Source: an uncultured Zoogloea sp.
Lineage (GTDB): Bacteria; Pseudomonadota; Gammaproteobacteria; Burkholderiales; Rhodocyclaceae
Direction: 5' to 3'
Length of the DNA: 17,563 bases
NCBI GenBank assembly: GCA_937967645.1
Contig: CALBTT010000055.1
Coordinates: 1-17,563 of the forward strand
The notes under the pieces were generated by a model, which was given only the letters and a program-made list of their open reading frames with translations, searched no databases and was not told the DNA's origin. The position numbers and the translations under genes were made by a program. Below are positions 1 to 7,131 of the stretch, piece after piece. Numbering within the stretch: the first letter of the stretch is position 1; each line of letters starts with the position of its first letter.

Positions 1-65
1 ACGATCTGGTGGCCCTTGGAGGCGAAGAATTCAAGGAATTTCTGGCGGATTTCGGCGCTTTTCAT
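1..65 (-). CDS. alaS: Alanyl-tRNA synthetase, N-terminal fragment
   Basis: Only the first 21 codons are inside the window; the gene runs off the left edge. The minus strand from the ATG at 65-63 reads MKSAEIRQKFLEFF, then ASKGHQIV. This matches the very conserved start of bacterial AlaRS, where an AEIR..FL.FF..KGH motif opens the class II catalytic domain. The enzyme charges tRNA-Ala with alanine in the cytoplasm, recognising the G3:U70 pair. A tRNA-Ala carrying that pair lies at 8501-8576. The gene is divergent from the cobalamin adenosyltransferase gene, with 147 bp between starts. Identification rests on a short stretch but a characteristic one. Confidence 0.85.
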   Translation of the reverse strand, partial: MKSAEIRQKFLEFFASKGHQI

Positions 66-85
66 CGGCGTGGGGTCTCCGGGTG

Positions 86-102
86 ACGTCGCCTGGCGAC
101 GT
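86..102. repeat. Perfect 17-bp inverted repeat in the alaS / adenosyltransferase divergent promoter region
   Basis: Two 8-base arms, acgtcgcc and ggcgacgt, flank a single central T. The arms are perfectly complementary. The element lies 21 bp upstream of the alaS start codon and about 65 bp before a TATAAT box on the plus strand. It could be an operator, or a hairpin in the alaS leader RNA. The regulator is unknown and chance cannot be excluded for a GC-rich palindrome of this size. Confidence 0.4.
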
Positions 103-165
103 TCAGGGGAACGCAATTATCAAAGCTGGAAATTGTAGCATCCAACCCCGCCGCGCCCCGCTGGC

Positions 166-171
166 TATAAT
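166..171 (+). promoter_or_regulatory. Probable -10 box of the adenosyltransferase gene
   Basis: A perfect TATAAT stands 41 bp upstream of the start codon at 213 in otherwise GC-rich DNA. No good -35 hexamer is visible 16-18 bp upstream (caaccc at 143-148 is a poor match), so an activator or weak basal activity is possible. No cobalamin riboswitch signature was seen in the leader. Confidence 0.5.
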
Positions 172-212
172 CGACCCTCCAATAACATCAACTCCCTCAG
201 GAGACAGCGCTC

Positions 213-764
213 ATGGGTCACCGCCTTTCCAAGATCTACACCCGCACCGGCGACGCCGGCACCACCGGCCTCGGCAACGGCAACCGGGTTTCCAAGAACA
301 GCCTGCGCATCCACACCCTGGGCGAGGTGGACGAAGCCAACGCTGCCCTCGGCGTACTGCTGTGCGAAGAGCTGCCCGAGGAGGTGCGCACCCTGCTCAC
401 CAACGTGCAGCACGACCTGTTCGACCTGGGCGGCGAGGTCTGCATCCCCGGCATGGAGATGATCACGGCCAAACAGGTACAGTACCTGGAAGACGAGCTG
501 GACCGCTTCAACGACGACCTGGAGCCCCTGAAGGACTTCATCCTGCCCGGCGGCACCCGCGCCGCGGCCCTGGCCCACCAAGCCCGCACCATCTGCCGGC
601 GCGCAGAGCGGATGATTGTGGCGCTGGCCCAGGAGGAGGCGGTGAATGACGCCCCGCGCCAGTATCTGAACCGTCTGTCGGATCTGCTCTTCGTGCTGGG
701 CCGGGTGCTCAACCGCGCCGGCGGGCGCGGTGACGTGCTGTGGCAGAAGCGCAAGAACGCCTGA
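213..764 (+). CDS. PduO-type cob(I)yrinic acid a,c-diamide / cob(I)alamin adenosyltransferase
   Basis: The enzyme transfers the 5'-deoxyadenosyl group of ATP to cob(I)alamin to make coenzyme B12 in the cytoplasm. The 183-residue protein has the usual length of the trimeric PduO/MMAB family. It shows the family motifs in order: the N-terminal ATP-binding TRTGDAGTTGL (10-20), RIHTLGEVDE (32-41), FILPGGT (109-115), RTICRRAER (125-133) and YLNRLSD (151-157). The ATG at 213 is preceded by a clear AGGAG ribosome site. The gene stands alone: it is divergent from alaS and converges with murI across a hairpin at 771-795. No other B12 genes are in the window, so it may serve salvage of imported corrinoids (inference). 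It may be named pduO, cobO or mmaB in databases. Confidence 0.93.
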   Translation: MGHRLSKIYTRTGDAGTTGLGNGNRVSKNSLRIHTLGEVDEANAALGVLLCEELPEEVRTLLTNVQHDLFDLGGEVCIPGMEMITAKQVQYLEDELDRFNDDLEPLKDFILPGGTRAAALAHQARTICRRAERMIVALAQEEAVNDAPRQYLNRLSDLLFVLGRVLNRAGGRGDVLWQKRKNA

Positions 765-770
765 ACGAGC

Positions 771-795
771 GAGGCCGCCTCAGCGGGGCGGCCTC
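771..795. terminator. Bidirectional hairpin between convergent genes
   Basis: A perfect 9-bp stem (gaggccgcc / ggcggcctc) with a 7-nt loop begins 7 bp after the adenosyltransferase stop codon and ends 14 bp before the murI stop codon. The tract after the stem is tgtgt on the plus strand, so it is not a classic T-run. Position between two convergent 3' ends supports termination for both transcripts, perhaps Rho-assisted. Confidence 0.55.
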
Positions 796-809
796 TGTGT
801 CAAGGCAAG

Positions 810-1619
810 CTACCAGTCGACCTTCTCGACAGTCCCCAGCGAGCGGCCGAGGAAGCGCTCGCCAATGGTCTGGAAGCGCAGCGGAATATCCGTGACGGTG
901 TAGGCGTAGGTGGACAGGCTGTCCCCCGGATTGGCGATCCCCAGCTCGTTCAGGGTGCGGGCCGCCTGCTCAGCCACCGTGATGGCGGAATCAACCAGGC
1001 GCACGTCGGGCCCCACGACCTCCTGCAGCAGCGGCTTGATCAGGGGGTAGTGGGTGCAGCCCAGCACCAGGGAATCCACGTTCTCCACCAGCACCGGCCT
1101 GAGATACTCCTGGGCGGTCAGGCGGGTCACCTCGTGGTCCAGCCAGCCCTCCTCGACCAGGGGCACGAACAGCGGGCAAGCCTGGGAGTACACGCGCACG
1201 TTCGGATCGAGCGCATGCATGCGCCGGGCGTAGGCATTGCTGTTGATGGTGGTCGGGGTGCCGATCACGCCAATGGCCCTGGACGGGGACTCGGCCACCG
1301 CGGCCCGAGCTCCAGCCTCGATCACGTCCAGCACAGGAATCCCACCGGCCCGCTGCTTGACCACATGGGAGGCCACTGCCGCCATGGTGTTGCAGGCGAT
1401 GATCAGCATCTTCACCCCCTGGCCCAGCAGGTGATCGGTGATCTGACCCGTGAAATGCTCGATGGTGGCGACCGACTTGACCCCATAGGGCACGCGGGCG
1501 GTGTCACCGAAGTAAATGATGTTCTCGAGGGGCAGGCGCTCCATCAGCGCACGCACCACGGTGAGGCCCCCCACGCCGGAATCGAAGACTCCGATGGGCA
1601 GCTTGCCAGTGTCAGACAT
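810..1619 (-). CDS. murI: Glutamate racemase
   Basis: MurI interconverts L- and D-glutamate without cofactor, supplying D-Glu for peptidoglycan in the cytoplasm. The 269-residue protein has the family length and both catalytic cysteines: C76 in IIACNTMAAV and C188 in VLGCTHYPL (H190 next to it). The N-terminal substrate loop IGVFDSGVGGLTV carries D13 and S14. The ATG at 1619 gives the standard N terminus, though no strong Shine-Dalgarno is visible. It is the last gene of a probable queG / FeeM-like / murI run, 63 bp after the preceding gene. A TAGAAT box at 1653-1648 could give it a promoter of its own, but no convincing -35 accompanies it. amiC, another peptidoglycan gene, lies nearby on the other strand. 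Confidence 0.95.
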   Translation of the reverse strand: MSDTGKLPIGVFDSGVGGLTVVRALMERLPLENIIYFGDTARVPYGVKSVATIEHFTGQITDHLLGQGVKMLIIACNTMAAVASHVVKQRAGGIPVLDVIEAGARAAVAESPSRAIGVIGTPTTINSNAYARRMHALDPNVRVYSQACPLFVPLVEEGWLDHEVTRLTAQEYLRPVLVENVDSLVLGCTHYPLIKPLLQEVVGPDVRLVDSAITVAEQAARTLNELGIANPGDSLSTYAYTVTDIPLRFQTIGERFLGRSLGTVEKVDW

Positions 1620-1682
1620 GATCGAAGGGAAGGACAGGGGGACGCGAATTCTACGCCACTCGGGCCGGCAGCGCCCCGCCCC

Positions 1683-2459
1683 TCAGTAACCGAGACGGGC
1701 CACCAACTCCGCCTCCTCTTCCGGCGTGAAGGCAAATTTGTAAATGGACTTTTCGTCCGGCAGCTCGCGCCACCTGCCGCCGATCTCCCTCAGACGCCGC
1801 TCGATGGTGGAACAGGAAAGATGCATCAGCAAGGCCGGCGCCTTGACCCGCTCGCACAGGCGCTCGCCGCCGAGCTGCTTGAACTCCAGCAGGTTCTCGT
1901 AAAAGCTCCGGTGGCGGGGGTTGATTTCGATGAGGATGTCGGTGCACCCCTTGACCCGGTAGGAGTAGATGTAAAGCAGGTTGAACAGCGAGGCGATCAG
2001 GCGCTTGGAGCGGGCCGAAGGATCGATGGCGAAGCGCCCGAACTCGCACAGCTTGCGCCCCTGGGCCCTGAGACGTGCCGCCTCCGGGCCGTAGGTCTTG
2101 TCGAGCGCCAGCCCGGCGGGGGAGTCGACATTCACCGTCAAGGTCGCGTAAACCCGCCCAAACAGCTCTGCGTTCATCGTGAGCTGGTTGGGCTCATCCA
2201 TGGAATCGAGCTTCCCATAGCCCCGCCAGGCATAGCGCTGCTCGATCAGGAGCTCCGTTTCACGACGGCGGTCGCCGTCACGCATGAGCATCTTGATGCG
2301 GAACTTGCTGGGACGCTCACTCGGCGCATCGACCTTGGGATCATCTTCAGCGATGCACAGCGGATCAAAGCGCCAAAGCTCCATGGCGGTGACTTCCGCG
2401 AGTGTCTGCGGAGGACGGTCATCGTCTGCGGGAGTTTTAGGCACTTTGCGTGACATCAT
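1683..2459 (-). CDS. FeeM-like N-acyl amino acid synthase (GNAT-fold acyltransferase)
   Basis: This is a 258-residue protein if it starts at the ATG at 2459. A second ATG follows at once (2456), and one at 2384-2382 (MELWRFD) is also possible. Family recognition is by pattern: a core starting near residue 52 (KFRIKMLMRDGDRRRE), an E-x-GRFAID strand (139-146), a GNAT-like segment GCTDILIEINPRHRSFYENL (171-190) and LEFKQLGGERLCERVKAP (191-208). These resemble the FeeM / long-chain N-acyl amino acid synthase group, which joins an acyl chain from acyl-ACP to an amino acid. Substrate and product cannot be told from sequence. The first ~50 residues are polar and probably disordered. A longer frame reaching back to 2603 would overlap the queG 3' end by 125 bp and was not chosen. 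The gene begins 19 bp after queG, so co-transcription is likely. Confidence 0.6.
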   Translation of the reverse strand: MMSRKVPKTPADDDRPPQTLAEVTAMELWRFDPLCIAEDDPKVDAPSERPSKFRIKMLMRDGDRRRETELLIEQRYAWRGYGKLDSMDEPNQLTMNAELFGRVYATLTVNVDSPAGLALDKTYGPEAARLRAQGRKLCEFGRFAIDPSARSKRLIASLFNLLYIYSYRVKGCTDILIEINPRHRSFYENLLEFKQLGGERLCERVKAPALLMHLSCSTIERRLREIGGRWRELPDEKSIYKFAFTPEEEAELVARLGY

Positions 2460-2478
2460 TCCGTAAATATAACTTGCC

Positions 2479-3564
2479 TCAGGGGGCTCGGGGGCCATGT
2501 TGTCCAAGAGCCCAGGCAACATGCTCCCTGACCAGTGGAGACGGGTCATGCCTACGCGCTTCCAGAGCCTCGATGACGCCCGGCTCTCCCCGTGCATTTC
2601 CAAGCGCCACGGCGAGGTTTCTGGACCAGCATTCGAAACCGATCCGATAGATCGGACTGCCCGCCATGCGTGCCTCGAAGGTCATCTCGTCCCAACTGAA
2701 CAACTCTACCAGCCCTGCAGCGTCAAGCCCATTACGGGGCGTAAAATCCTGTATGCAGGAGAGACTGGCAAAGCGGTTCCAAGGGCATACCAGCTGGCAG
2801 TCATCACATCCGTAGATCCGGTTGCCGATCAATGGCCGCATCTCCACCGGAATGGACTCACGGAGTTCGATGGTCAGGTAAGACACGCAACGGCGCGCAT
2901 CGACCTTGTAAGGCGCCACGATCGCCCCGGTGGGACAGGCATCGATACAGGCCGTGCATTGACCACAATGGGCGCTGACAGGCGGGTCGGGGGGCAAGGG
3001 CAGATCGGTGTAGATCTCCCCGAGAAAGAAGAACGACCCCGCCTCCCTCGACAGCAGCAGGCTGTGCTTGCCACGCCAGCCGAGCCCGGCTTTCGTCGCC
3101 AGCGCAACCTCCATCACCGGCGCCGAATCCACGAACACCCGGGTCGCCACCGGCCCGGCTTCGGCGATCTTCGTGGCCAGTCCCTGCAGCCTGCTCCGCA
3201 GGACCTTGTGGTAATCACGCCCGAGGGCATAGCGGGAGACATAAGCCTTGCCCGGATCGGCGAGCACCTTGACGGGGTCTTCCCCACCCGCCAGATAGGA
3301 CATGCGCGCCGAGATCACCCGTACGGTGCCCGGGATCAGCTCGCCGGGACGCGTCCGCTTGGTGCCGTGTTTGTACATATAATCCATCTGCCCATGGAAT
3401 CCTGCCTCGACCCAGGCAGCGAGCCCCGTCTCGGAGGCGCTCAGATCCGTATCGGAAATACCGATCTCGTCAAAGCCGAGCGCCTTGCCCCAAGCCTTTA
3501 TCTGTATCGCCAGGGATGCCCAGCGCGCCCCATCGCCAGAAGGATTATCGTGTCCAACGTCCAT
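2479..3564 (-). CDS. queG: Epoxyqueuosine reductase
   Basis: QueG catalyses the last step of queuosine synthesis, reducing epoxyqueuosine to queuosine in the wobble position of GUN-anticodon tRNAs (Tyr, His, Asp, Asn). It uses cobalamin and two [4Fe-4S] clusters. The 361-residue protein shows the first cluster motif CGQCTACIDACP (C200, C203, C206, C210), the second set C253, C256, C260 in CDDCQLVCPW, the VFVDSAPV strand with the probable catalytic D146, and a HEAT-like C terminus (RRHDPSPLVREHVAWAL). I chose the ATG at 3564. A GTG at 3600 in the same frame would add 12 unconserved residues and overlap tsaE further. It is the first gene of a probable queG / FeeM-like / murI operon. The same window encodes tRNA-Tyr(GUA), a substrate tRNA, and a B12 adenosyltransferase, though QueG itself does not need the adenosyl form. 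Confidence 0.95.
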   Translation of the reverse strand: MDVGHDNPSGDGARWASLAIQIKAWGKALGFDEIGISDTDLSASETGLAAWVEAGFHGQMDYMYKHGTKRTRPGELIPGTVRVISARMSYLAGGEDPVKVLADPGKAYVSRYALGRDYHKVLRSRLQGLATKIAEAGPVATRVFVDSAPVMEVALATKAGLGWRGKHSLLLSREAGSFFFLGEIYTDLPLPPDPPVSAHCGQCTACIDACPTGAIVAPYKVDARRCVSYLTIELRESIPVEMRPLIGNRIYGCDDCQLVCPWNRFASLSCIQDFTPRNGLDAAGLVELFSWDEMTFEARMAGSPIYRIGFECWSRNLAVALGNARGEPGVIEALEARRHDPSPLVREHVAWALGQHGPRAP

Positions 3565-4053
3565 CCCACCGATGATAACGGTCTCACCGCCCCCATGCAC
3601 CTACCCGATGAGGCCGCCACCCTGGCCGCCGGGGAAACCCTCGCCCACAGCCTCCCCAACACGTTCACCGCCTACCTGGTCGGCGACCTGGGGGCCGGCA
3701 AGACCACCCTCACCCGCGGCCTGCTGCGGGGGCTGGGCTACACGGGAAAGGTGAAGAGTCCGACATATACCTTGGTTGAACCGTATAAAGATTCTAGAAT
3801 AGTCGTATATCACTTTGATTTTTATCGATTCACCGATGCACATGAGTTTCTCGAAGCAGGCCTGGACGAGTATTTCGAAGGCCCCGGCATACGGCTGGTG
3901 GAGTGGCCGGACCGCGCCCAACCCTTCCTTGCTCCCGCTGACCTTGAAATCCGCCTCCAGGTGTCTGCCTCGGGCGGACGCGATCTGGCCCTGCGGGCGC
4001 TGACCGGAGCCGGCCAACAATGTCTTCAAGATTTCCTGTCGGCAAGTCGCTGA
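3550..4053 (+). CDS. tsaE: tRNA t6A biosynthesis ATPase TsaE
   Basis: TsaE is the ATPase that works with TsaB and TsaD to place threonylcarbamoyl on A37 of ANN-decoding tRNAs. Numbering from the ATG at 3595, it shows LPDEAATLAAG (3-13), the P-loop GDLGAGKTT (30-38), SPTYTLVEPY (55-64), VYHFDFYRF (71-79) and VEWPDR (102-107). These are all hallmarks of the family, and 152 residues is the usual size. The ATG at 3595 has no Shine-Dalgarno. A GTG at 3550 has AGAAGGA just upstream and would give 167 residues, so I annotate that start; either may be right. From the GTG the gene overlaps the divergent queG start by 15 bp. amiC follows with a 34-bp overlap. Codons over about 3761-3830 are strikingly AT-rich compared with the rest (see findings). 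Confidence 0.92.
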   Translation: MSNVHPTDDNGLTAPMHLPDEAATLAAGETLAHSLPNTFTAYLVGDLGAGKTTLTRGLLRGLGYTGKVKSPTYTLVEPYKDSRIVVYHFDFYRFTDAHEFLEAGLDEYFEGPGIRLVEWPDRAQPFLAPADLEIRLQVSASGGRDLALRALTGAGQQCLQDFLSASR

Positions 4054-5390
4054 CCCGCCGTCGCTTCCTCGGCTCAGCGGGCGCCAGCCTGCTGCTGCTG
4101 GTCAGCCGCAGCGGTCAGGCCGCCACCAGCACCGTGATGGCCGTGCGCGTCTGGCCGGCCAAGGACTACACCCGGATCACCATCGAGAGCCGGGAGTCTC
4201 TGGTCTTCACCCACCAGATGGTGCACAACCCCGAGCGCCTCGTCGTTGACCTTGAGGGCATCGAACTCAACGAGATCCTGCAATCGCTGCCCGCCAAGAT
4301 CACCGGGCAGGATCCCTACATCCAGCTGATCCGGGCCGGTCGCAACCGGCCGGGCGTCGTTCGCCTGGTGATCGACCTGAAGAGCGAGATCGTTCCCCAG
4401 ATCTTCACCCTCAAGCCGGTCGGAGAATACGGCCACCGCCTGGTCCTCGACCTCTATCCGACCGAGCCGGTCGACCCCCTGCTGGCACTCCTGGAAAAGC
4501 TCTCCCCGGAAGAAGCCGCAGCGGGTGGCGCCGCCCCCCCGGCCAAGGCCGACAGCAAACCGGCCAAGAGAGTGGCCGAAGCAGAACGCAAGCCGGTCGA
4601 GCCCCCTCGGCGGGAAGCCCCGGCCGAACCCGCCAACCCGCAGCCAGCCGCCAAGGACGACCAGGGCGTGACCCGGCTGATCACCATCGCCATCGATCCG
4701 GGGCACGGCGGCGAAGACCCGGGCGCCGTGGGCGCCGCGGGCAGCTTCGAGAAGCACGTGACCCTGTCGGTTGGCCGCCGCCTGAAGGCACGCATCGATG
4801 CGGAGCCCAACATGCGCGCCATGCTGACCCGCGACGCCGACTACTTCGTTCCGCTGCAGCAGCGCGTCGCCAAGGCACGCCGGGTGCAGGCCGACCTGTT
4901 CGTGTCGATCCACGCCGACGCCTTCATCAGCCCGACCGCACGCGGCAGCTCGGTCTTCGTGCTGTCGGACAAGGGCGCCTCCAGCACGGCGGCCCGCTGG
5001 TTGGCGCAGAAGGAAAACTCCGCCGACCTGATCGGCGGCATCAACCTCGGGATCAAGGACGACCACCTGGCCCGCACCCTGCTCGACCTGTCGCAGACCG
5101 CGGCCATCAACGACAGCCTGAAGGTGGGCAAGGCCGTGCTCGGCGAACTGGGTGGCATCAACCGCCTGCACAAGGGCGAGGTTGAGCAGGCCAGCTTTGC
5201 CGTGCTGAAGGCCCCCGACATCCCCTCCATCCTCATCGAGACCGCCTTCATCTCCAACCCGGAAGAAGAAGCCCGGCTCAATGATGAGGCCTACCAGGAC
5301 CGCATGGCCGACGCGATCCTGAGGGGACTCAAGCGCTACTTCGCGAAGAACCCGCCCCTCTCCAAATCCAAGCTGGCTCGCCTGGACTGA
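4020..5390 (+). CDS. amiC: N-acetylmuramoyl-L-alanine amidase AmiC, Tat-exported
   Basis: AmiC cleaves the amide bond between MurNAc and L-Ala in peptidoglycan and helps daughter cells separate. The 456-residue protein begins with a twin-arginine signal: SLTRRRFLGSAGASLLLLVS (10-29), with cleavage probably after SGQA (31-34). An AMIN domain follows (about 38-150) that targets the septum, then a Pro/Ala/Lys-rich linker (about 163-215) and an Amidase_3 domain (about 220-445). Zinc ligands and catalytic residues are visible: H229 in DPGHGG, E244 in SFEKHV, H298 in SIHADAF and E408 in LIETAFISN. The reading frame starts inside tsaE with a GGAG about 10 nt upstream, implying translational coupling. 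In many proteobacteria the order is tsaE-amiC-mutL. Here mutL does not follow; a convergent diguanylate cyclase gene ends 5 bp away. Confidence 0.94.
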   Translation: MSSRFPVGKSLTRRRFLGSAGASLLLLVSRSGQAATSTVMAVRVWPAKDYTRITIESRESLVFTHQMVHNPERLVVDLEGIELNEILQSLPAKITGQDPYIQLIRAGRNRPGVVRLVIDLKSEIVPQIFTLKPVGEYGHRLVLDLYPTEPVDPLLALLEKLSPEEAAAGGAAPPAKADSKPAKRVAEAERKPVEPPRREAPAEPANPQPAAKDDQGVTRLITIAIDPGHGGEDPGAVGAAGSFEKHVTLSVGRRLKARIDAEPNMRAMLTRDADYFVPLQQRVAKARRVQADLFVSIHADAFISPTARGSSVFVLSDKGASSTAARWLAQKENSADLIGGINLGIKDDHLARTLLDLSQTAAINDSLKVGKAVLGELGGINRLHKGEVEQASFAVLKAPDIPSILIETAFISNPEEEARLNDEAYQDRMADAILRGLKRYFAKNPPLSKSKLARLD

Positions 5391-5395
5391 GCTTT

Positions 5396-6964
5396 TCAGG
5401 ACGGCGGGGCCAGGCTCTCTGCCTTACCCGCCGCCGAATACACCACAAAGCGGTCCCCTCCCTCCTTCTTGGCTTCATACATCGCCTGATCGGCATGCTG
5501 GAGCAATTGCTCTGCCTCCAGGGCATCAGACGGAAAGAGGCTCACACCGATACTCGCAGTCACCCGGCAGCCGGGGCACACATCAACATCCTGCCCCACC
5601 GCCACCAGGACCCGCTTCATGATCTCGAACAGCTGCCAGTCGGCCGCCGCCCCCTCCAGCAAGAGCACGAACTCATCCCCGCCCCAGCGCGCCACCGTGT
5701 CCCCGTCCCGCAGGGCCGCACTCAACCTGGCCGCCACCTCACGCAACACCCTATCACCGACCTGATGACCCCACTGATCGTTGATCGGCTTGAATCCATC
5801 CAGGTCGAGCAGGCATACAGCAATGCGCGCACCACTGCGCTGCGCCTTCGCAAGCATGAAGGCCAGGCGGTCATCCAGCAGATTGCGGTTCGGCAGCCCT
5901 GTCAGCGCATCGCGGTGCGCCATCTCGCTGAGCGTCTGGCGCGAACGCTTCAGCGCAACATTGAGCCGGTGAGTCCGGACATACAGCACGACCAGGGCAA
6001 GGGACAATGTAAGCACACCGGCCAGGATCGGGACTGAATACTCCCGCAGCACGTCAGACAGGGGGATCGGCTCCCGGCTGTCGTAGGGATAAATCCGGTG
6101 GCGCCGCATCAGCGACTGGACACGCTGATACTCGAGCGGTGTAGACCAGCGGTAGTAGCGGGCACTGCGCGCGGCAGGTCCGTCGGGCGGCATCAGCAGA
6201 AGCGCGGCCACCACCTTGTTGGTGATGTCGATGGACACATGCGGCGCGGCGGCCAGGGGCCACTCCGGATAGAGCTCGGTACTGACCAGAAACGGAAAGT
6301 CCTGCGTAGGCAAGGCGTTGACGACGGCCAGGCTGGCCGGGTCGATCTTCCCTTCCTGGGCCATCGCCTCAAGCACCCCGGTCCTCACGAAGCCCACGTC
6401 GGCGCGCCCATCCAGGACCGCCCTCACCACCAGATCCTGCGGAAAACCAAAGAAGGCCAGCTGACAGTCCCGGTCAATATCCACCCCGGCAAGCTTCAGC
6501 AGGTCGTACTGCAGCAGATAGGCCGCAAAGGACGTCCTGTCCACCGCGGCAATCCGGTGCCCCCGGACATCCTCAAGCCGCCGGATGTCCTGACGATCGC
6601 TGCGGGCAAACACCACGCCGCCAAATTGCTTGACCAGCTTTCCGTTCTCGCGCTTCACCAGCGTCGCCACCCGAGACACCCCGAAGCGCGCCTCCACGAC
6701 GATGTAGTGCTGGGGATTGGTCAGCACGAAATCCAGTTCCCGGCGGGCCAGGGCAGCCTCGAACTCCGGCAAGGTGAGCGGCACCACCTCGAAGCGGGCA
6801 TCGGCAACCTGCGCGGACAGGAAGGACATGGTCGGCCCCCACTCCTGGAGGGTGACCGCCTTGTCACGGAAGGACGTGACCCCGACCCGGTAGACCTGCT
6901 CGGCGCACACCGCGGAAGCCGTCAGCCACAACAGCAGCAACGCCAGGCAGCGCAACACGCTCAT
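5396..6964 (-). CDS. Membrane diguanylate cyclase with PhnD-like periplasmic sensor domain
   Basis: This protein probably senses a small ligand outside the inner membrane and makes cyclic di-GMP inside. From the ATG at 6964 it has 522 residues. Residues 1-21 are a signal sequence (LALLLLWLTASAVCA). A periplasmic phosphonate-binding-like domain spans about 22-300, with TNPQHYIVVEARFG (82-95) and ADVGFVRTGVLEAM (188-201) typical of that fold. One membrane helix follows (311-329), then a GGDEF domain (about 345-515). The catalytic motif GGDEF (428-432) and the inhibitory RxxD site (RDGD, 419-422) five residues before it are both intact, so product-inhibited activity is expected. A frame extending to 7036 adds 24 residues that spoil the signal peptide, so the inner start is preferred. 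The binding domain resembles the N-terminal domain of TtrS-type sensors. It converges with amiC, 5 bp apart. The ligand is unknown. Confidence 0.88.
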   Translation of the reverse strand: MSVLRCLALLLLWLTASAVCAEQVYRVGVTSFRDKAVTLQEWGPTMSFLSAQVADARFEVVPLTLPEFEAALARRELDFVLTNPQHYIVVEARFGVSRVATLVKRENGKLVKQFGGVVFARSDRQDIRRLEDVRGHRIAAVDRTSFAAYLLQYDLLKLAGVDIDRDCQLAFFGFPQDLVVRAVLDGRADVGFVRTGVLEAMAQEGKIDPASLAVVNALPTQDFPFLVSTELYPEWPLAAAPHVSIDITNKVVAALLLMPPDGPAARSARYYRWSTPLEYQRVQSLMRRHRIYPYDSREPIPLSDVLREYSVPILAGVLTLSLALVVLYVRTHRLNVALKRSRQTLSEMAHRDALTGLPNRNLLDDRLAFMLAKAQRSGARIAVCLLDLDGFKPINDQWGHQVGDRVLREVAARLSAALRDGDTVARWGGDEFVLLLEGAAADWQLFEIMKRVLVAVGQDVDVCPGCRVTASIGVSLFPSDALEAEQLLQHADQAMYEAKKEGGDRFVVYSAAGKAESLAPPS

Positions 6965-7060
6965 CCCGCGCACGTTCCACCTCGCCGGCCCACGCGCCTC
7001 CAATGCAGACATGCAGATAGCATGAATCATGAACACGGAGGATCACCCAATATTCGCATA

Positions 7061-7075
7061 GGCCGTATATCGGCC
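7061..7075. repeat. Short inverted repeat upstream of the toxin-antitoxin operon
   Basis: The arms ggccg and cggcc flank tatat in the 221-bp gap between the diguanylate cyclase start and the antitoxin start. It lies about 110 bp upstream of the antitoxin start and about 100 bp upstream of the cyclase start. It could serve either gene as an operator, or be chance. The rest of the gap is AT-rich toward the antitoxin. Confidence 0.25.
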
Positions 7076-7131
7076 GGCCTGCAGAAATCTGGATAGTCAG
7101 ACCGGGGGCAGCCACATCGACCCAGACAACA

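Noticed and set aside
66..212. Cobalamin riboswitch ahead of the adenosyltransferase gene
   Set aside because: The leader after the TATAAT box is only about 35 nt long and no B12-box was found.
1050..2453. A 467-codon plus-strand open frame over murI and the FeeM-like gene
   Set aside because: Both minus-strand genes carry family motifs; this frame does not and has no credible ribosome site.
2460..2603. A 48-residue N-terminal extension of the FeeM-like protein
   Set aside because: It would overlap queG coding sequence by 125 bp, and the extra residues look like another frame of the QueG C terminus. Starts at 2459 or further inside fit better.
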